Shown here: piece by piece, positions 1 to 12,403 of the stretch
Numbering within the stretch: position 1 is the stretch's first letter
Layout: every line of letters begins with the position of its first letter
From: Gigaspora margarita
Taxonomy: Eukaryota; Glomeromycota; Glomeromycetes; Diversisporales; Gigasporaceae
Direction: 5' to 3'
Assembly (NCBI GenBank): GCA_009809945.1
Contig: WTPW01000841.1
Location: 1 to 64,000 of the forward strand
DNA length: 64,000 nucleotides
Position numbers and translations under genes: made by a program
Notes under the pieces: model-generated
What the model saw: only the letters and a program-made list of their open reading frames with translations
What the model was told of the DNA's origin: nothing
Database searches by the model: none

Positions 1-551
1 TCCGTATTGCCATTATTATGTTCTTGTGTTGCCGACATAGTCGGCAACAACTTGGTAAAGGAAAGTGGCGTATGAGCGGTCTGGGTTCTTTTCCTCTTTA
101 TCTTGTAGTCCAAGGGCTGCGAGGGCAGTTTATTGGTTGTTGTTTAGTTAGTTTGTCCGAGTTTTGTCTTACGAATGCTCTCTTTCCTATAGGATTTTGT
201 TGTTTATGCGATTTTTTGGGATTTTCAGGGGTGTACCGGAAAGAGTTTTTTTTTATTGACTACTTGTATTTTTATATGTATTTAGTTGTAACACCTCTTT
301 TGAAAGCAAGTTACTTATATAAATCTCTATTCTATATACTTGTAATATTGCTCTAAATAGTACTAAATACCTGATCTATAAGTATTATTGATACCCAGTT
401 ATATCGAACCATTTAGAGGTGGTTTAAGTATAACAGTCGTACATACTTTCAATATTCTTGATTTGATGTATCAATATATATTAAACAAAAATAAAAAAAT
501 CTCACAATTACTGATAAATTTATCTGTATTTGTAGTATAACATCTTGAAAC
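1..551. other. AT-rich non-coding start of window, T+G-skewed at first
   Basis: No recognisable gene. The first 240 bases are strongly T+G-rich on the plus strand and are open for 112 codons (18-356). The translation is cysteine/leucine/phenylalanine-rich low complexity with no domain I know, so I do not call it a gene. A short perfect palindrome, gttgccgac (28-36) and gtcggcaac (40-48), lies at the left. The rest is simple AT-rich DNA. Confidence 0.5.
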
Positions 552-952
552 TATAGTGCAGGATACCTAAAGACTTCACAAACTTTAAAAGCTAATTATA
601 TTCAATATAAAACCAATATCACAAAAAATAGGCCCCTATTTTGTAATTTAGCTAATTTTCTACAACTTAGCAGCCTTAACTTTTCAAAAATTAATGTAAA
701 TTTTTTCAATTAATGAGTTTAAAAGTATAGTATTTTTATATGATCAGTAAAAATTTGGCCAAAAATGGGACAAGTCACATGTTTTAGCCTTCTGCTATTG
801 GCTAATTTTAAAATTAATTTTTAAATTAATTTTAAAATATTTTTAAAAACTAATTATTAGCCAATCAAAATGCAAGGATTCACAAAGACATCAAATTTCA
901 ATATGAAATTTACAAATTTCAAAAATTCTGTCTTTAGGTATCCTGCACTATA
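552..952. mobile_element. MITE with 23-bp perfect terminal inverted repeats
   Basis: Positions 552-574 and 930-952 are exact inverted repeats; they begin tatagtgcaggataccta. If the outermost TA is the target duplication, the element is 554-950. A TA target fits a Tc1/mariner-type MITE. No coding capacity; the 66-codon reading frame across its right half is incidental. The perfect terminal repeats suggest a fairly recent insertion. Confidence 0.85.
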
Positions 953-1065
953 TTATAAAATTATTTTATTAAGAGTATATCAGCATGACCAGACATTATT
1001 TATAATATTAGAAAAATGGCAAAGAATCTTAATGATCTTGAGAACCATAATTGGGTTTTACAAAT

Positions 1066-1157
1066 TTTGAACTTGTTGGAATCATCTTATTGAGACATTC
1101 ATTTTGATAGTAAAATTATCAAAAAAGGACCAGTTAATCAAAGTTATTTACTATTAA
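1066..1157 (+). repeat. Degenerate copy of the Harbinger-type element interior
   Basis: The stretch gttggaatcatcttattgag and the bases after it match, with many differences, 13210-13302 of the inverted-repeat element at 12404-13423 (gttggaatcgcctcattgag). No terminal repeats remain, so this is a relic. Confidence 0.6.
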
Positions 1158-2273
1158 ATATTGTATATATTTTAAACTGTGTTTATATAGCATGTATACG
1201 TGCATGCATGGTACAGAAAAATGCTATTTTGCCCATATCTAACCATAACTAAAAATGTTTTCCGCACACTCCAGACAATTATAGTATTACATAAATTATG
1301 GGAATTTAAATTTTTAATGATTTACCCATATTGCCAATTTAAACTCCTCGAGAAATATTTTTAGTGACTATTTATTTAATTATATAAAATTTTTTTTTCC
1401 TTTGACAATCTTGCTCTATTTATTAGATATTATTGATATATAAAAAAAATACAACAAGAAACATATCTGTTACTATAATAGGCTACAACCCAGCTATCAC
1501 AAATTGGTGTCCAAGTAGAATTGTCACACTGGTGTTTGTCAAACGAAAGCAGTTATGGTCTTTTGTTATGAATACATCTTCCAAATATAACAAAATACCC
1601 AGTTATCTTGAAAGTAAAAAAACCTAACAAAACCTATACTAGGAAAAAAACAAAGGGAAAAAAACTAACTAAATGAACTAAAATAAAGTATAACAATTAT
1701 ATAATACTATTAAGAAAATTACTTTTAAGTATTATATATACAAATTAGAAAAAAATTTTTTACACCTAAAAGAATGTTCTAGAAAAATATTTCATCTCAA
1801 ATTTTCTACCAAAATATCGCATGTGTTCATCTTGTTTACTAAGCCATATACAAAAAGCCCATTTGACTTGATTCCAATTGGGTAGATATCATTTCAATTA
1901 GAAAGTATAAACAATACTGATTTTTTGGTAGGGGTAAGCTAGATTTCCTACTTTTTGGTAAAATTGCGAAAAGCCCAAGGAGGAATATCAATAATACCAA
2001 ACTTTTAAGGAAAGTAAGTTTTATGCTTCGAGGAATAATATATCTGCCCAAAAGTTTACTTCCACTAAGCTTCTGTATCTTCTGACAAAAAACTCTAGAG
2101 TTGTTGCCCTACTATATTTTCTATAGTAACAAAGTCTTCTATCCAGAGAGCCAAACCCAAAAAGAGAGTTCTTTTTCAATACTATTTCAGTTTTCTCAAA
2201 TCCAATCTGAAACTCTTTGTCCAAATCACTTCTAGATAAATCCTTTGTAATATACAAATATATTAACATCAAA
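1158..2273. other. AT-rich spacer, possible gene relic at 1839-2273 on the minus strand
   Basis: 1158-1838 is AT-rich with nothing recognisable. On the minus strand, 2281-2021 and 2051-1839 are two overlapping open frames (86 and 70 codons). Their composition (SRSDLDKEFQIGFEKTEIVL and RRLCYYRKYSRA) is more protein-like than the surrounding DNA, which would fit a frameshifted gene fragment. I recognise no family, and the apparent start lies inside the target duplication of the SINE-like element next to it. Confidence 0.25.
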
Positions 2274-2289
2274 GTTTTCATAGTTCAGG

Positions 2290-3041
2290 GTGTGACAATC
2301 TAGAGAAGTGGCCAGGTTGTCACCTCAAGTGGCAGGTCGAAAGTTCAAATCCCACTGACGATGATAACGAAAAATAGGCCTGTGTTATAGTAACTGTAGC
2401 TCAATATCAGTTGGGTGAGAAACCTGTAACCTTGGTTCCACTATCTTGAATGGGAGCTCTCAGGTGCAATGGTGTCATTACACTGAAAATTTAAGAAACC
2501 AGAAAAACAGAAACCTGTTTGGGAAGTCCTGATTAAGGAGGTAGATTAGGATCTCTGATGGCGCTACTATAAAAAGAGATCAGTGCTGAGATTCGAACGA
2601 ACCTTAAAAGGGCAAGGGAGGTACCTAGCGGTTCAGAGTGATTCAGATTGCAAGTGTCAGTATAATGCAGATGCGTCGGTTACTGAAAATCTATGGATAA
2701 CTATGAAATGGGACATGGCTGTTCAATGGTAATCCTTCTAGTTTAAAGACCGATGCAGACAGGTCGCACTTGATTTCCCTAGCGGAAACAGAGTAAAGTC
2801 AGACTTTGGAATTAAATATTGGTTAGATTGTTAGTAGGAATCAGAGGGTTTAAATAGGCAACTTCCATAGTTGGGTTGTAGGTATGGCAGCTAGTGTAGA
2901 ACCTTCAGGTGGACTACTTAAATTAGGCACCAAAAGTGCATGTGTGGCTAGTTGTACTCTTGTTCTCAAAAAATGTATTCTAATTTAATATATTCTAATA
3001 AAGTATCAGCAAGGCTTTTGAAGTTGGAAAAAAAAAAAAAA
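2290..3041 (+). mobile_element. SINE-like retroposon with tRNA-like head, copy 1
   Basis: A 752-bp element with a 16-bp target duplication: gttttcatagttcagg (2274-2289) and gtttacatagttcagg (3042-3057), one mismatch. The 5' head is tRNA-like: a degenerate A box (tctagagaagtggcc) followed by a B box (aagttcaaatccc, near 2341). The 3' end has aataaagt (2998-3005) and a run of about 15 A. It is the shortest of four copies in the window (others 32633-33611, 45577-46589, 46712-47853), so internal deletions are likely. No open frame of note. Polymerase III promotion and mobilisation by a LINE are inferred from this structure. Confidence 0.85.
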
Positions 3042-3057
3042 GTTTACATAGTTCAGG

Positions 3058-3364
3058 TTTTTGTAAAAAGTTTGGTATGAGAGATCATTAGAAAGAGTTG
3101 TGATTTAATCATATAAATTATCTTATGTTCAAACCAATAAAAGTTTACATCATTTACTAATTCAAAGTGACTTATCATTTTAGTATCCTAGTATTTCTTC
3201 ATATTTGATTTGATTTTGTTAGAACAAAGTGATTTATTCCTCTATCATGAATCTATTTTTATTTCCTGCTTTGCAAAATAATCTTAGGGGCTAGTGATAT
3301 GAATTAATATTATTTCAGAATATAGAAAATAATTAACACACTTTTAAATTTTTAATTCTAAAAT
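3058..3364. other. AT-rich spacer
   Basis: Nothing recognisable between the SINE-like element and the next MITE. Confidence 0.5.
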
Positions 3365-3593
3365 GGAGGAATCTATTTGTTGCACCTCACAACATGTCTT
3401 ATTTGTCACAGATATAATTATAACTCAAAATTTTACTAAGATAACACCTATTGTACTTCTAACAAAAAATGATCCTCTCGCAATTTTGTATTAATTTTGA
3501 TTCTAACTCTAACTTAATCCTATTTTAACATTAATAAGGCCTTAAGACCTTATGGGCTGTGACATGTTGCAAGTATGACAAATAGTTTTTTTC
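3365..3593. mobile_element. Small MITE with 9-bp target duplication (Mutator-like)
   Basis: The 9-bp duplication ttctaaaat flanks the element at 3356-3364 and 3594-3602. The ends are imperfect inverted repeats (atttgttgcacctcac on the left; gcaagtatgacaaatag on the right) related to the larger element at 58931-59566. The interior (about 3419-3512) is the reverse complement of 57818-57912, so the two share a core. A 9-bp duplication is typical of Mutator-like elements. Confidence 0.75.
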
Positions 3594-5343
3594 TTCTAAA
3601 ATAATCTAGTATAAGTATTTACAATTATTTTTTTTCATTGTTAAATCTTAAATTGGAACAAACAATAAAACTCATTTTTACGATAAAATGCATTTTATTT
3701 TTCCTTCCAAAATTTTTTTTTTAAAAAATACTAACTTATATTATAGATGTTTTTAAACTATAAAAACTTTTTTACTTTTTCCAACTGCAATCAAGTCTTT
3801 TATAAAAAAAAAAAAAAAAGCCAAACAAATTTATAAATAAAAGTTTACAAATGGCAGAGGGAAAAGCTGGTATGTAAATATATTTTATAAAAATAAAATT
3901 TTTTTAATATTTAATATTTTAATATTTTAAAAATTTTAATGTTTTTTTTTTTTATGCACTTTAGTTGGTATTGATTTGGGAACATCATACTCTTGTATTA
4001 GTATATAGCAATATGACCAGATTGAAATTATTGCAAACAACTAGGGTAATCAAACAACACCTTCATATGTTGCTTTTACAAATACAGAGTGTCTAATTGG
4101 TGATGCCGCAAAAAAATAAGTCTTTATGAATTCTTATAATACAGTTTTTGATACAAAACGTCTTATTGGTCATAGATTTATTGATCCTAAAGTACAATCA
4201 GATATGAAGGTAATTTGAATGATTGATTTTTTTATTAAGTATACTTTACAAAAATCTTTCAGCTCAAAATTGTTAGATTTTTGCATAACTTGAAATTTTC
4301 GAGATATGCAATCATTTACTAATAGTAAACAAGGTAAAGTGCAATTTGATGTTAGTTTTTATGAAATTATTTTATTATTAGCACCTTTTAAGTACCCAAT
4401 AAATTAGCCAAATAATAGTAATTTTTAAGTCTTTATTATTATTAAAATATTATATTGACTATATTAATATTTTATTTGTGTAATAATTGGAAAATACATT
4501 TATAAAATTAAAAAGTTCTTTAATTCACAAAATTTTGCATTTAATAGTACATTATAAGCACTGTTAAAAAGCAAATTTTAGCAAGTTCAATTTTGATAGA
4601 TTTTTGTAAAAGGTATTTATATGTGTTTATTTGGTTATGAATAAAAAGATTGTTTTTTTTGCTATGTATCTATAATTTATTTAGTATTGGCCATTTAAAG
4701 TCATTGATAAGAATGGTAAACCATATATCCAAATCGAATTTAAAGGTGAAACTAAACAATTTACACCTGAAGAAATATTGCCTATAGTTTTGCTAAAGAT
4801 GAAGAAAACTGTTAAAGCCTTCCTTAGTACAAAAATTACAAATGCAGTTATTATAGTTCTAGCATATTTCAATCAACAAAATGCCTAGCTATGATTGATG
4901 CTAGTTTGATTGCTGGATTAAATGTTCTCCATATTATTAACAAACCTACGGCTATGGCTATTGCTTATGGTTTAGACAAGAAGGTATCTGGTAAATAAAA
5001 TATGTTGATCTTTGATTTAGGTAGTGGTACTTTTGACATAGCTCTTTTAACTATTGAAAAGAGAATTTTCGAAATCAAAACTACTGCCAGTGATATACAT
5101 CTTGGTAGTAAAAACTTTGATAATTGTCTTGTAAATCACTTTGTTCAAGAATTTAAGCGAAAATTTAAAAAGGTTCTTATTACAAATACTCAAGCTTTAT
5201 GTTATTTATGAACTACTTGTGAATGTGCAAAGCGTACTTTATCTTCATTAGCTCAAACTTCAATTGAAATCGATTCACTCTTCAAGAGTATCAACTTTTA
5301 TACTTCCTTAACTTGTGCTCGATTTGAGGAACTAAATCAAGAT

Positions 5344-5569
5344 GAATCAATAGAAATCAAATTTTTATAATAAAGATTTTTATAATTTTGAAACAAGAAT
5401 ATAAAATCTTAACTATAGTAAATGTGATAAAATAATTTTTACAAACTTGTAAATTAATTTTAAAAAAAATTTATTAAATTTGATTGATTAAGTTTTTCTT
5501 AAGTTATTCCTGTTTAAAATTTATTTAAACTTATTAAAAAAATATTTGTTTTTTTCTATTGAATCAACT
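5344..5569. mobile_element. 226-bp MITE inside an HSP70 exon
   Basis: The HSP70 exon sequence ctaaatcaagat occurs at 5332-5343 and again at 5570-5581, so the reading frame ...EELNQD repeats across the insertion. The ends are inverted: gaatcaatagaaa at the left and tttctattgaatc near the right. A few extra bases (aact) lie between the right terminal repeat and the duplicated target, so the exact duplication length (12-14 bp) is uncertain. No coding capacity. Confidence 0.7.
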
Positions 5570-6045
5570 CTAAATCAAGATTTGTTCCAATCTACTATAG
5601 AACTGGTTGAAAAAGTTCTTTGAGATGCTAAAATTGATAAATCTCAAGTTCATAAAATTGTTTTAGTTAGTGGTTCTATTCGTATTTCTAAAATACAGAA
5701 CATGGTATTAGACTTCTTTAATAGCAAAGAATCCAACAAATCCATTAACCCTAATGAAACTATCACTTATGGTGCTGCTGTACAAGCTGCAATCTTATCT
5801 GGTAATACATCAGAAAAAACTCAAGACTTGTTAGTATTTGATATTATTATACTACTTTCTTTTAGTATTAAAATCTCAGAAGGTGTTATGGCACCACTTA
5901 TTAAATGAATACTACAATTCTTACTAAGAAATCTAAGATTATCACTATATATACTGATAACCAACTAGGTATACTTATCCAAGTATATAAAGGTGAACAT
6001 GCTTATACAAAGAATAATAACTTGCTTAGTAAATTTGAATTTGCT

Positions 6046-7812
6046 ATATCAATATATAAAATCTTTTGAAAGAAATTGCATGCCAAAATTTTTCGAAAAA
6101 ATTGTGATTGATGCAAAATTTTTTGAAAGAATTGCAATTTTTCAAAAGATTTTGGTATGCATTTGTTTCGAAATATTTTGAAAGAAATTTCAAAATATTT
6201 CAAAATATATTGCGAAATATTGCGAAATAGGACAAATAAAAACAATGCAACCCATACCTAATTATTCTTTTTGGAGTCGCAGAAGGCAATATTTTGCATA
6301 CTATCGCAATATTTCGCAATATTTCACAAAATTTTCAAAATTTTTTAAAAAAATAATAAACAATATATATATTCACATAATCACACTTTTGCAAATTTTT
6401 GAATGTTTTCACAGGTTTTTGCATTGTAACGCAATTTAATATAAAATTTTATATTTTTTATTTATTATTATACATTATATATTTTAAATTATTTTAAATT
6501 AAATATATATTTCTATTCAATATTATATATTTTATTATATATTATTATACATAAAAAAAAAGAAAAAAATGACAAAAAAAAATAAACCCAAAAAAAAATG
6601 AAAAAAAACAAAAACAAAAATGAAAAAAAACAGTATTTAAAATACTTTTGCACTTCGTCGCATATAACCCCATAAAAACCTAGTCCTATACACTTATTTT
6701 TGCTCACCTCTAGTTAGCTATTATTTGCTTCTTTGTTTTAACTATTATTTTGCTTTAGCTATTTCTTTTGTTTTGGTAGTGTTCTTGTAAAGTGCCGGAA
6801 AAGTTAGGTTGTTTTCTTGCAAAGTGCTGAAGAAGTCAGGAATATAAAATAAAAATTAAAAAAATAAGTAAAAAAAACAAACAAAAAAACAAAAACTGAA
6901 TAAAAAAAAATAAAGAAAGCTCCAAATCTCTATTTTTCTAACAATTCAGAAATTGCTAAAAGCCAAGTTAATGTTCGCAAAGTGGCAAAAAAGTCTGGGT
7001 TGGTTTTCTTCAAAGTGCCAGAAAGTAAGAGTTGTGTTCTCACAAAGTGCCAGAATAAAATAAATTAATAAAAAAAATTTTTTTTAAAAAAAAAACAAAA
7101 ACAAAAAAACAAATGTCAAATGAACCACATTTTTCTAAAGATCATTCTTGAAAATTTAGAAATTGTTGTTGATGTTCTTGCAAAGTATCAGAAGTCTGAG
7201 TTGGCTTGCAAAGTCAACTTGGTGTTCTTGCAAAGTGCCGTAAAGTTGTTGGTTTTCTTGCAAAGGGTGGTGTTCTTGTAAAGTGTGAAAAAAATAAATA
7301 AATAAATAAAAAAAACAAACTGAAAATGAAAACAAAAGAAACAAAATAAAACTAAAAAAACAAAGTAAACAAAGTGAAAGGAAAAAAAACAAAACAAAAC
7401 GAAAAAAACAATGTAGAAGATCTAATTTATAAACAAAAGATCTAATCTAATCTTGTAATATGGAATTTGTAGATTAATTTTGATAGATCATACAAAATTT
7501 TGAAGTATTTTGAAAATATAGTCAAGTGCATCCTTGGTATGATCCAGGTTACAGATCTACTGATCCAGCTTGTTTTCAAAGATCTAAAATATTTTGAAAT
7601 TATTTCAAATCATTTTGAACCAAAATATTTTGAAAAATATATATCAATCAACTTTTAAAATATTTCGAAACCATTTTCAAAATATTTTAAAACCTGAAAT
7701 ATTCAAAATATATTGCGAAATATTTCAAAATATATTGCGATATGCAAGGTCTTTCGAAAGATTTTGCATGTTCGCAAGTTCTTTTAAAAAATTTTGGTAC
7801 TATTCTTAGTGT
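6046..7812 (-). mobile_element. Reverse-orientation relative of the TACATCAGC / CTTTGCAAGAA element
   Basis: This stretch interrupts the substrate-binding region of the HSP70 pseudogene. Its interior is the reverse complement of 39592-41990 and 53726-55774: it shares the block near 6640-6780 (cacttatttttgctcacc, gcatataacccc) and at least eight copies of ttcttgcaaagtgcc-type motifs (6783-7280). Both ends are rich in gaaatattttgaaa palindromes. The TACATCAGC termini are not visible, so the ends are degraded or belong to a related family. Open frames here are A/T-run artefacts. Confidence 0.65.
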
Positions 7813-8234
7813 ATGTTTTTTATTATTTATTTATTTTTTAATTTATTACTCTCATATGGTTTGTTTTCTAATAGGTTTTTGCTTTTGATAAGACAACTAG
7901 ACAATTTAGCAAGATTACTATTACTATTGATAATGTTCAATTGTTTAAAGAAGAAATTGAACGCATGGGTAAGCTTTAAAAAAGATTTATTTTTTTTTTT
8001 TTTTACAATTCGGCAGCCATGCCATAACTTTATTTATCATATTTTGTATTATACAAATTATGCTACTTCTATTTGAAGCTACTATCTAAAGTATGACCCA
8101 CTCAGTTATCACGATGGACATCTATGTGTGACCTGCTATAGCAAGGTTTTACTTCTATACCTTTTCTCCGCCTTCGTTAAGGTTTTAGAAAGTGTATTTC
8201 ACCGGCAAGGACTTGCAGCCTATTATAACTGTCT

Positions 8235-9038
8235 TTATTTTCTGCACCAAGGAGCTGTCACTCCCTCCATTAACCACATAAAAGTTTCTTTTGTAGCGAT
8301 TTCGAAACTTTTCTTCCACTCTTCTTGTTTACTTAGTGGTTGAGGACTATCATTTCTGCTTCCTGCACTGGCCGTTTCTTTTCCTTTTCGACTTCTTCTA
8401 GCTTCTTTTATTGATCCCTTTCTTTTTTCGTATTTTATTTTCCTTTGTATACCTGTTTTCTTCTCCCACTCTGAAACCAGTTTGCAGCGGTGGTTCCATA
8501 TTTCATCCTGAAAGAAAAGAAGCCAATCTTGTAAAAAGTGCAGCAAGACTTTGTCGATTCTACTTTTGGACATCCCTTTTTCTCCTAAAAGCTCCCTTAC
8601 TCTAGTATGTAGGATTCCTATTGCTAGTTTACTTCATCTATCCTTGTCTGTTTCCCCTCTTCTATAGTTCAATAGGAGAATCTTCTCTAACTGCTCCTTT
8701 GAAAAGGCTATCTGCAAATTGCTTTCCAAGCTATCCCATATATTTTGAACTATTCTGCCTTCAGCTTGTGCCCATAGTTGAGAGTCTCTATCGCACGTGA
8801 CCAGATACTCGAACGTCTTTTTTTCTGTATTGCATTTCTTGCATTTATTATTTTCGTATAAGTCCGGTCTATGCAATTGTCTTTTTTCCATCGTGGGTAA
8901 TAGCCTATTAAAACTTTTGATCTGGAAGCTCCAGACTTGGTTTTCTCTAATGCTTCTGCTTTGCGATTTTCTTAATTGAGTTAACAATTTTTTAAAGGTC
9001 AACCAGTCTGTCTCCAAATTTCTGTCTACATGGATCAT
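8235..9038 (-). pseudogene. LINE ORF2 C-terminal region with degenerate zinc knuckle
   Basis: Two open pieces: 9038-8634 (134 codons) and 8573-8235 (112 codons). The first has CKKCNTEKKTFEYLVTC, a cysteine knuckle of the CxxC...H...C kind placed after RNase H in many LINEs; the expected histidine is a tyrosine here, one C-to-T change away. The second piece has IWNHRCKLVSEWEKKTGI and is basic. A short interval with a frame break separates the pieces. The role is probably RNA or DNA binding during target-primed reverse transcription (inferred from position). Confidence 0.75.
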
Positions 9039-9050
9039 ATCATTTTTGCC

Positions 9051-10189
9051 TCAGATAAATGTCCACTCAGCTTTGTGTACTATGCCCAAGAGCTTTTTTG
9101 TGAAATCTCTAAGTGGAGCTTCGATAGTTTTTGAGTGCCATACAGGTTTTAGGAAGAAGCATTTTGTACTGACTGCCTGAATATCTTCCAACTCTTTTTT
9201 ACTACAACTTTGCTTTGCTAGAAAATTAGCTTGCGCATTTGGTTTATTTTTGGAGTGTGCCGGAACCTTGCACAGCTCTAGCTCTAGATTTTTTGTTAAT
9301 ACTACTTCTCTGATTGCACCCAAAATACCCGGATTGTTTATTTTTAACCATTCTCTTGTTCTTTGAATCTTTATCACCTTTTTCGTTAAATTTATCGCTA
9401 CCTGGCTGTCTGTATTGATAACTATTTTGCTGTCTCTCGGAACAACCAGCATTGCTTCTAAAATACCCATTAATTCTGCTCTCATCGAGGAAACCCAGCC
9501 TTGCATTCCACCATAATTGCACCTGATAATCTTTCCTTGTTATTAACTTGTACTGTACTATACCCTACATCTAACTTTCCCGTTCTTTGGTGATTTTTAA
9601 TTGACCCGTCCGTAAAGAAATTAAATACTTTTCCTTCTATATTTCTTTCTAAAATTTGAAATAACTCCTCTCTCTTATTCTTTCTTTTTACCATCTTTTC
9701 TATACATACTACTTTCCACCTCTTTACAACAATTTTCTTTTTCAACCTTTTAGCCTCTTGTATCTCTTTCTGTTCTACTTTACATGTATGTTTTCGAAGC
9801 GCCTCTTTGTGCATATCTAAATCCATGTCAATTCTTGAACTGTCTACCCCTTTTATCCATTTTGAGATATCTACTAGTTTGTCTAGACGTACACTTTCCT
9901 TTCCCACATCCTGCACGGTTTCTAACTTATTATTCTGGTTTGGGATGAGGTTTCCTTCTTTGTTCTCTCCTAGAATCTTTATAGGGTATATTTCTGCTCT
10001 ACTTTCTGTTTTCTTTCTTATTTTCCCAACCTTAACCGCATTTTTTTTATCACTTTCAAAGATTACCCACTCCTTTTTTGAACATTTGGTCGAAACTTTC
10101 TTAAGGTCTGGCACTAAGAGTAGGTTGTTGTATTTCGTCTCACTTCTTAAAACTGGCACACTTAATTCTCTCATATCATCTTTTATCAC
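9051..10189 (-). pseudogene. LINE ORF2 RNase H domain (frameshifted)
   Basis: Two overlapping frames, 10189-9482 and 9506-9051, together give an RNase H fold. Visible catalytic-type motifs: FFTDGSIKN (first Asp), SSMRAELMGILEA (Glu), INTDSQVAIN (Asp) and KVPAHSKNKPNAQANFLAK (the His/Asn end, where an Asp is usual). The frame changes between 9482 and 9506. The upstream part (10189 to about 9650) is a lysine-rich linker after the RT thumb. The enzyme would remove RNA from the cDNA hybrid. Only the shift and the weak last motif argue against function. Confidence 0.85.
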
Positions 10190-10264
10190 TATTTCTTCAA
10201 TTTTACTAAACCAAGCGGCCTTTCTTCCTCTTGCAATTTCTCCTTTTAACTTTTTAATTTGCTG

Positions 10265-11184
10265 CTATATTAATAAGTATTTTTCCTGTGAATCTACTAA
10301 TTGTTCTAAGTACCATACTCGTAGATTCTTCAGACTAGACAAACATCCTTTCCAGTTTGCCTCTTGTAAGATCTTGACAATTTTTGTGCCACTTCCTTCT
10401 GTCTCGCCAATCTGCCAATCGCTACTATACATCTCATGTGCTACCTCATACCCTAGACTTTTCGCTAACTTTAATATTCTTGCGTTTAAGTTGTGCCTAA
10501 TACTTAGCTCGTTAAAATCCTTCTCCTCGTAACCCCAAATTGGTGAAGAGTTACAATTTTCTAATTGGGCCTTTTTCATTCTTAACATCGTAGTTTTTCC
10601 TAACAGACCCATGTCATTAATTCTTATGAACCATTCCGTGATATTGTGTTCTGTATGCCTGTTCCATAGTGGCTTAATTCCTATGAAATCTGTACTTGCC
10701 ACTATGCAATTTGGAGCAGTCGATGTTAGCTGTGCTTTCCATTTGGCTAATTTGATCATTGCTTGATGCAACTTGTCACAGGCATTCTTTGGAAGCAGTT
10801 CAACCATAGCTTTATACTCAATTCTTGGCAGTAGTACCATATTGTTAAGATACTTAATCTGCCCTATTGATAGTTTTTTATATCTCAACAGTGCCATAAA
10901 GTTAGCTATATCTTTGTAGATTCTTCTCTTACAGTCTTTGACTTGATCCTTCACCATTATCCAAACATCTAAGGTGAATCTAATTGCTTTCTTTTCAGTA
11001 TTCATCTTCACTAATTCTCCGGTTGATCTGAATTTTATACACAAATCCTCTTTTTTAGCCTTGCTATTTAATACCAGAAGTTCTGACTTTAATGGATTTG
11101 TTTTAATATCATTAATTTTATAATATTCCTTTGCCAAATTAATGATTTCTTCTAAATTCTGCTTGGTGCCACTTATAAATATAG
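10265..11184 (-). pseudogene. LINE ORF2 reverse transcriptase, C-terminal half (after YADD)
   Basis: The frame from 11197 to 10265 (310 codons) begins at TTIFISGTKQNLEEIINLAKEY, the strand and helix that follow the catalytic YADD. It continues through the motif D/E region (NPLKSELLVLNSK) and the thumb (LSIGQIKYLNNMVLLPRIEYKA). Its upstream half lies beyond the nested hAT element at 13639-14600. If the nested element and one copy of its 8-bp duplication are ignored, the two halves join in one frame through ADDT, which shows that this was one gene. Confidence 0.9.
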
Positions 11185-11383
11185 TAGTGTTCTGCAAGAT
11201 CCGATCCGAGATCTGGATCTGATCCAGATCTGGTGCTTCGGATCGAATCAGATCTATGATTTATAAGATCTGCCAGATCCAGAGAAACCGATCTGAAGAT
11301 CCGTTTGGATCCGTTTGGATCTGTTCACGCTGATTGGTTGTATTTTGTAGACTCTGATTGGTTAATATAACTGATCTTGTGTA

Positions 11384-12060
11384 ATGGCTACACTAAATCG
11401 ACAAATAAGTTTTTTTTTTTTTTTTATTATAATAAGTTATATTTTTTTTCTAATTTTCTTTTCTAGTATCATCGTTGGTGCCGCCGTTTATTGTCGTTTC
11501 TTGGCATCTTCGTTTGGAATTGTCGGTTGTGTCATTACACCGTTATTTACTAGAGTTGGTACTTTGGGCGTCTTGCCTTTGGGTCGTTGTTCTCTGGTAC
11601 TGTTATGTCATTGTTTGTTGGTGCTTTGGTTCTTTCACTGATTGCTGTTGTTAACGGTGCCTTTTGGTCATTACTGTGTCATCGTTATTGGTGCTTTTTG
11701 GTGTTCTTATTTACAGTATATTCTCTTTTAGTGGGCCGGAATTTGGTTCTTTTTTGCTGGTTTGTCAATATCGTCGTTTATTGGCATGCATTTTTCTGGT
11801 TCGATGTTTTTTGGTGTCATTTTCGGTATCTTTGTTTTCGTATTCAGGTATTTTATGGATGATTTGTCTTCATGTTTTTGTGTGTGTACTTAGTTTTTTT
11901 GCTCTGTAGGTGTTGCTTGATAGGTGCTTCATTTTTAGTCTCGTTGCTTAAAATCATTGTACGTTGGTGTCGTTACTTGGGAATCATCGTATACTGGTTA
12001 TGCTTTGTTTAGCTGGTATGTTTGTATATTTTTTTTTTTGCTTTGGGCATGGAAATGTTT
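11384..12060 (+). other. T+G-skewed low-complexity stretch
   Basis: The plus strand is dominated by gtcattgttggtgctttggt-like text, with long overlapping open frames (11384-11641, 11587-11862, 11664-11909) of Leu/Val/Phe/Cys-rich low complexity. Opposed frames and the lack of any domain argue against a gene. A similar skew occurs at 1-240. Confidence 0.45.
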
Positions 12061-12403
12061 GGTAATTAACTGAGGTAGTTGTTTTGATGAAATGGTAGCA
12101 TAAATTAGAGGGTTTCAACTTTTTTTTAGCAAATAGTTGGGTTTTTTATAGTAAACTTTGTAATATAATGATGGTTAGTTTAGAGCCAATATGTTAGAGA
12201 TTAGTAATAGGATTGCGGTACGATAAGTGACTATGTTTCATGGTTAGGGTTAGAGTTGGATTATGGTTCATTGTAGGGTTCGAGGGTTTAGCACAACATA
12301 ATAGATTAATAAATTAATAAAATCGATTCTGCAATATCGTTTGATTTGTTATGCTAATATTAATGACCTTTATAACGTGGATGAATTGATTGTATAGTGG
12401 TAA

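Noticed and set aside
18-356. 112-codon open frame at the window start
   Set aside because: Low-complexity, T+G-skewed, no domain, no codon-level support; similar skewed text recurs at 11384-12060.
2290-2380. A functional tRNA gene
   Set aside because: A- and B-box-like signals are there, but the cloverleaf is degenerate and the unit continues into a long repeated body with a poly(A) tail.
3965-4209. Reassigned genetic code (TAA/TAG as Gln) suggested by HSP70 stops
   Set aside because: Stops also replace Trp, Arg and Glu, frameshifts are present, and the CRN gene ends and reads normally with the standard code.
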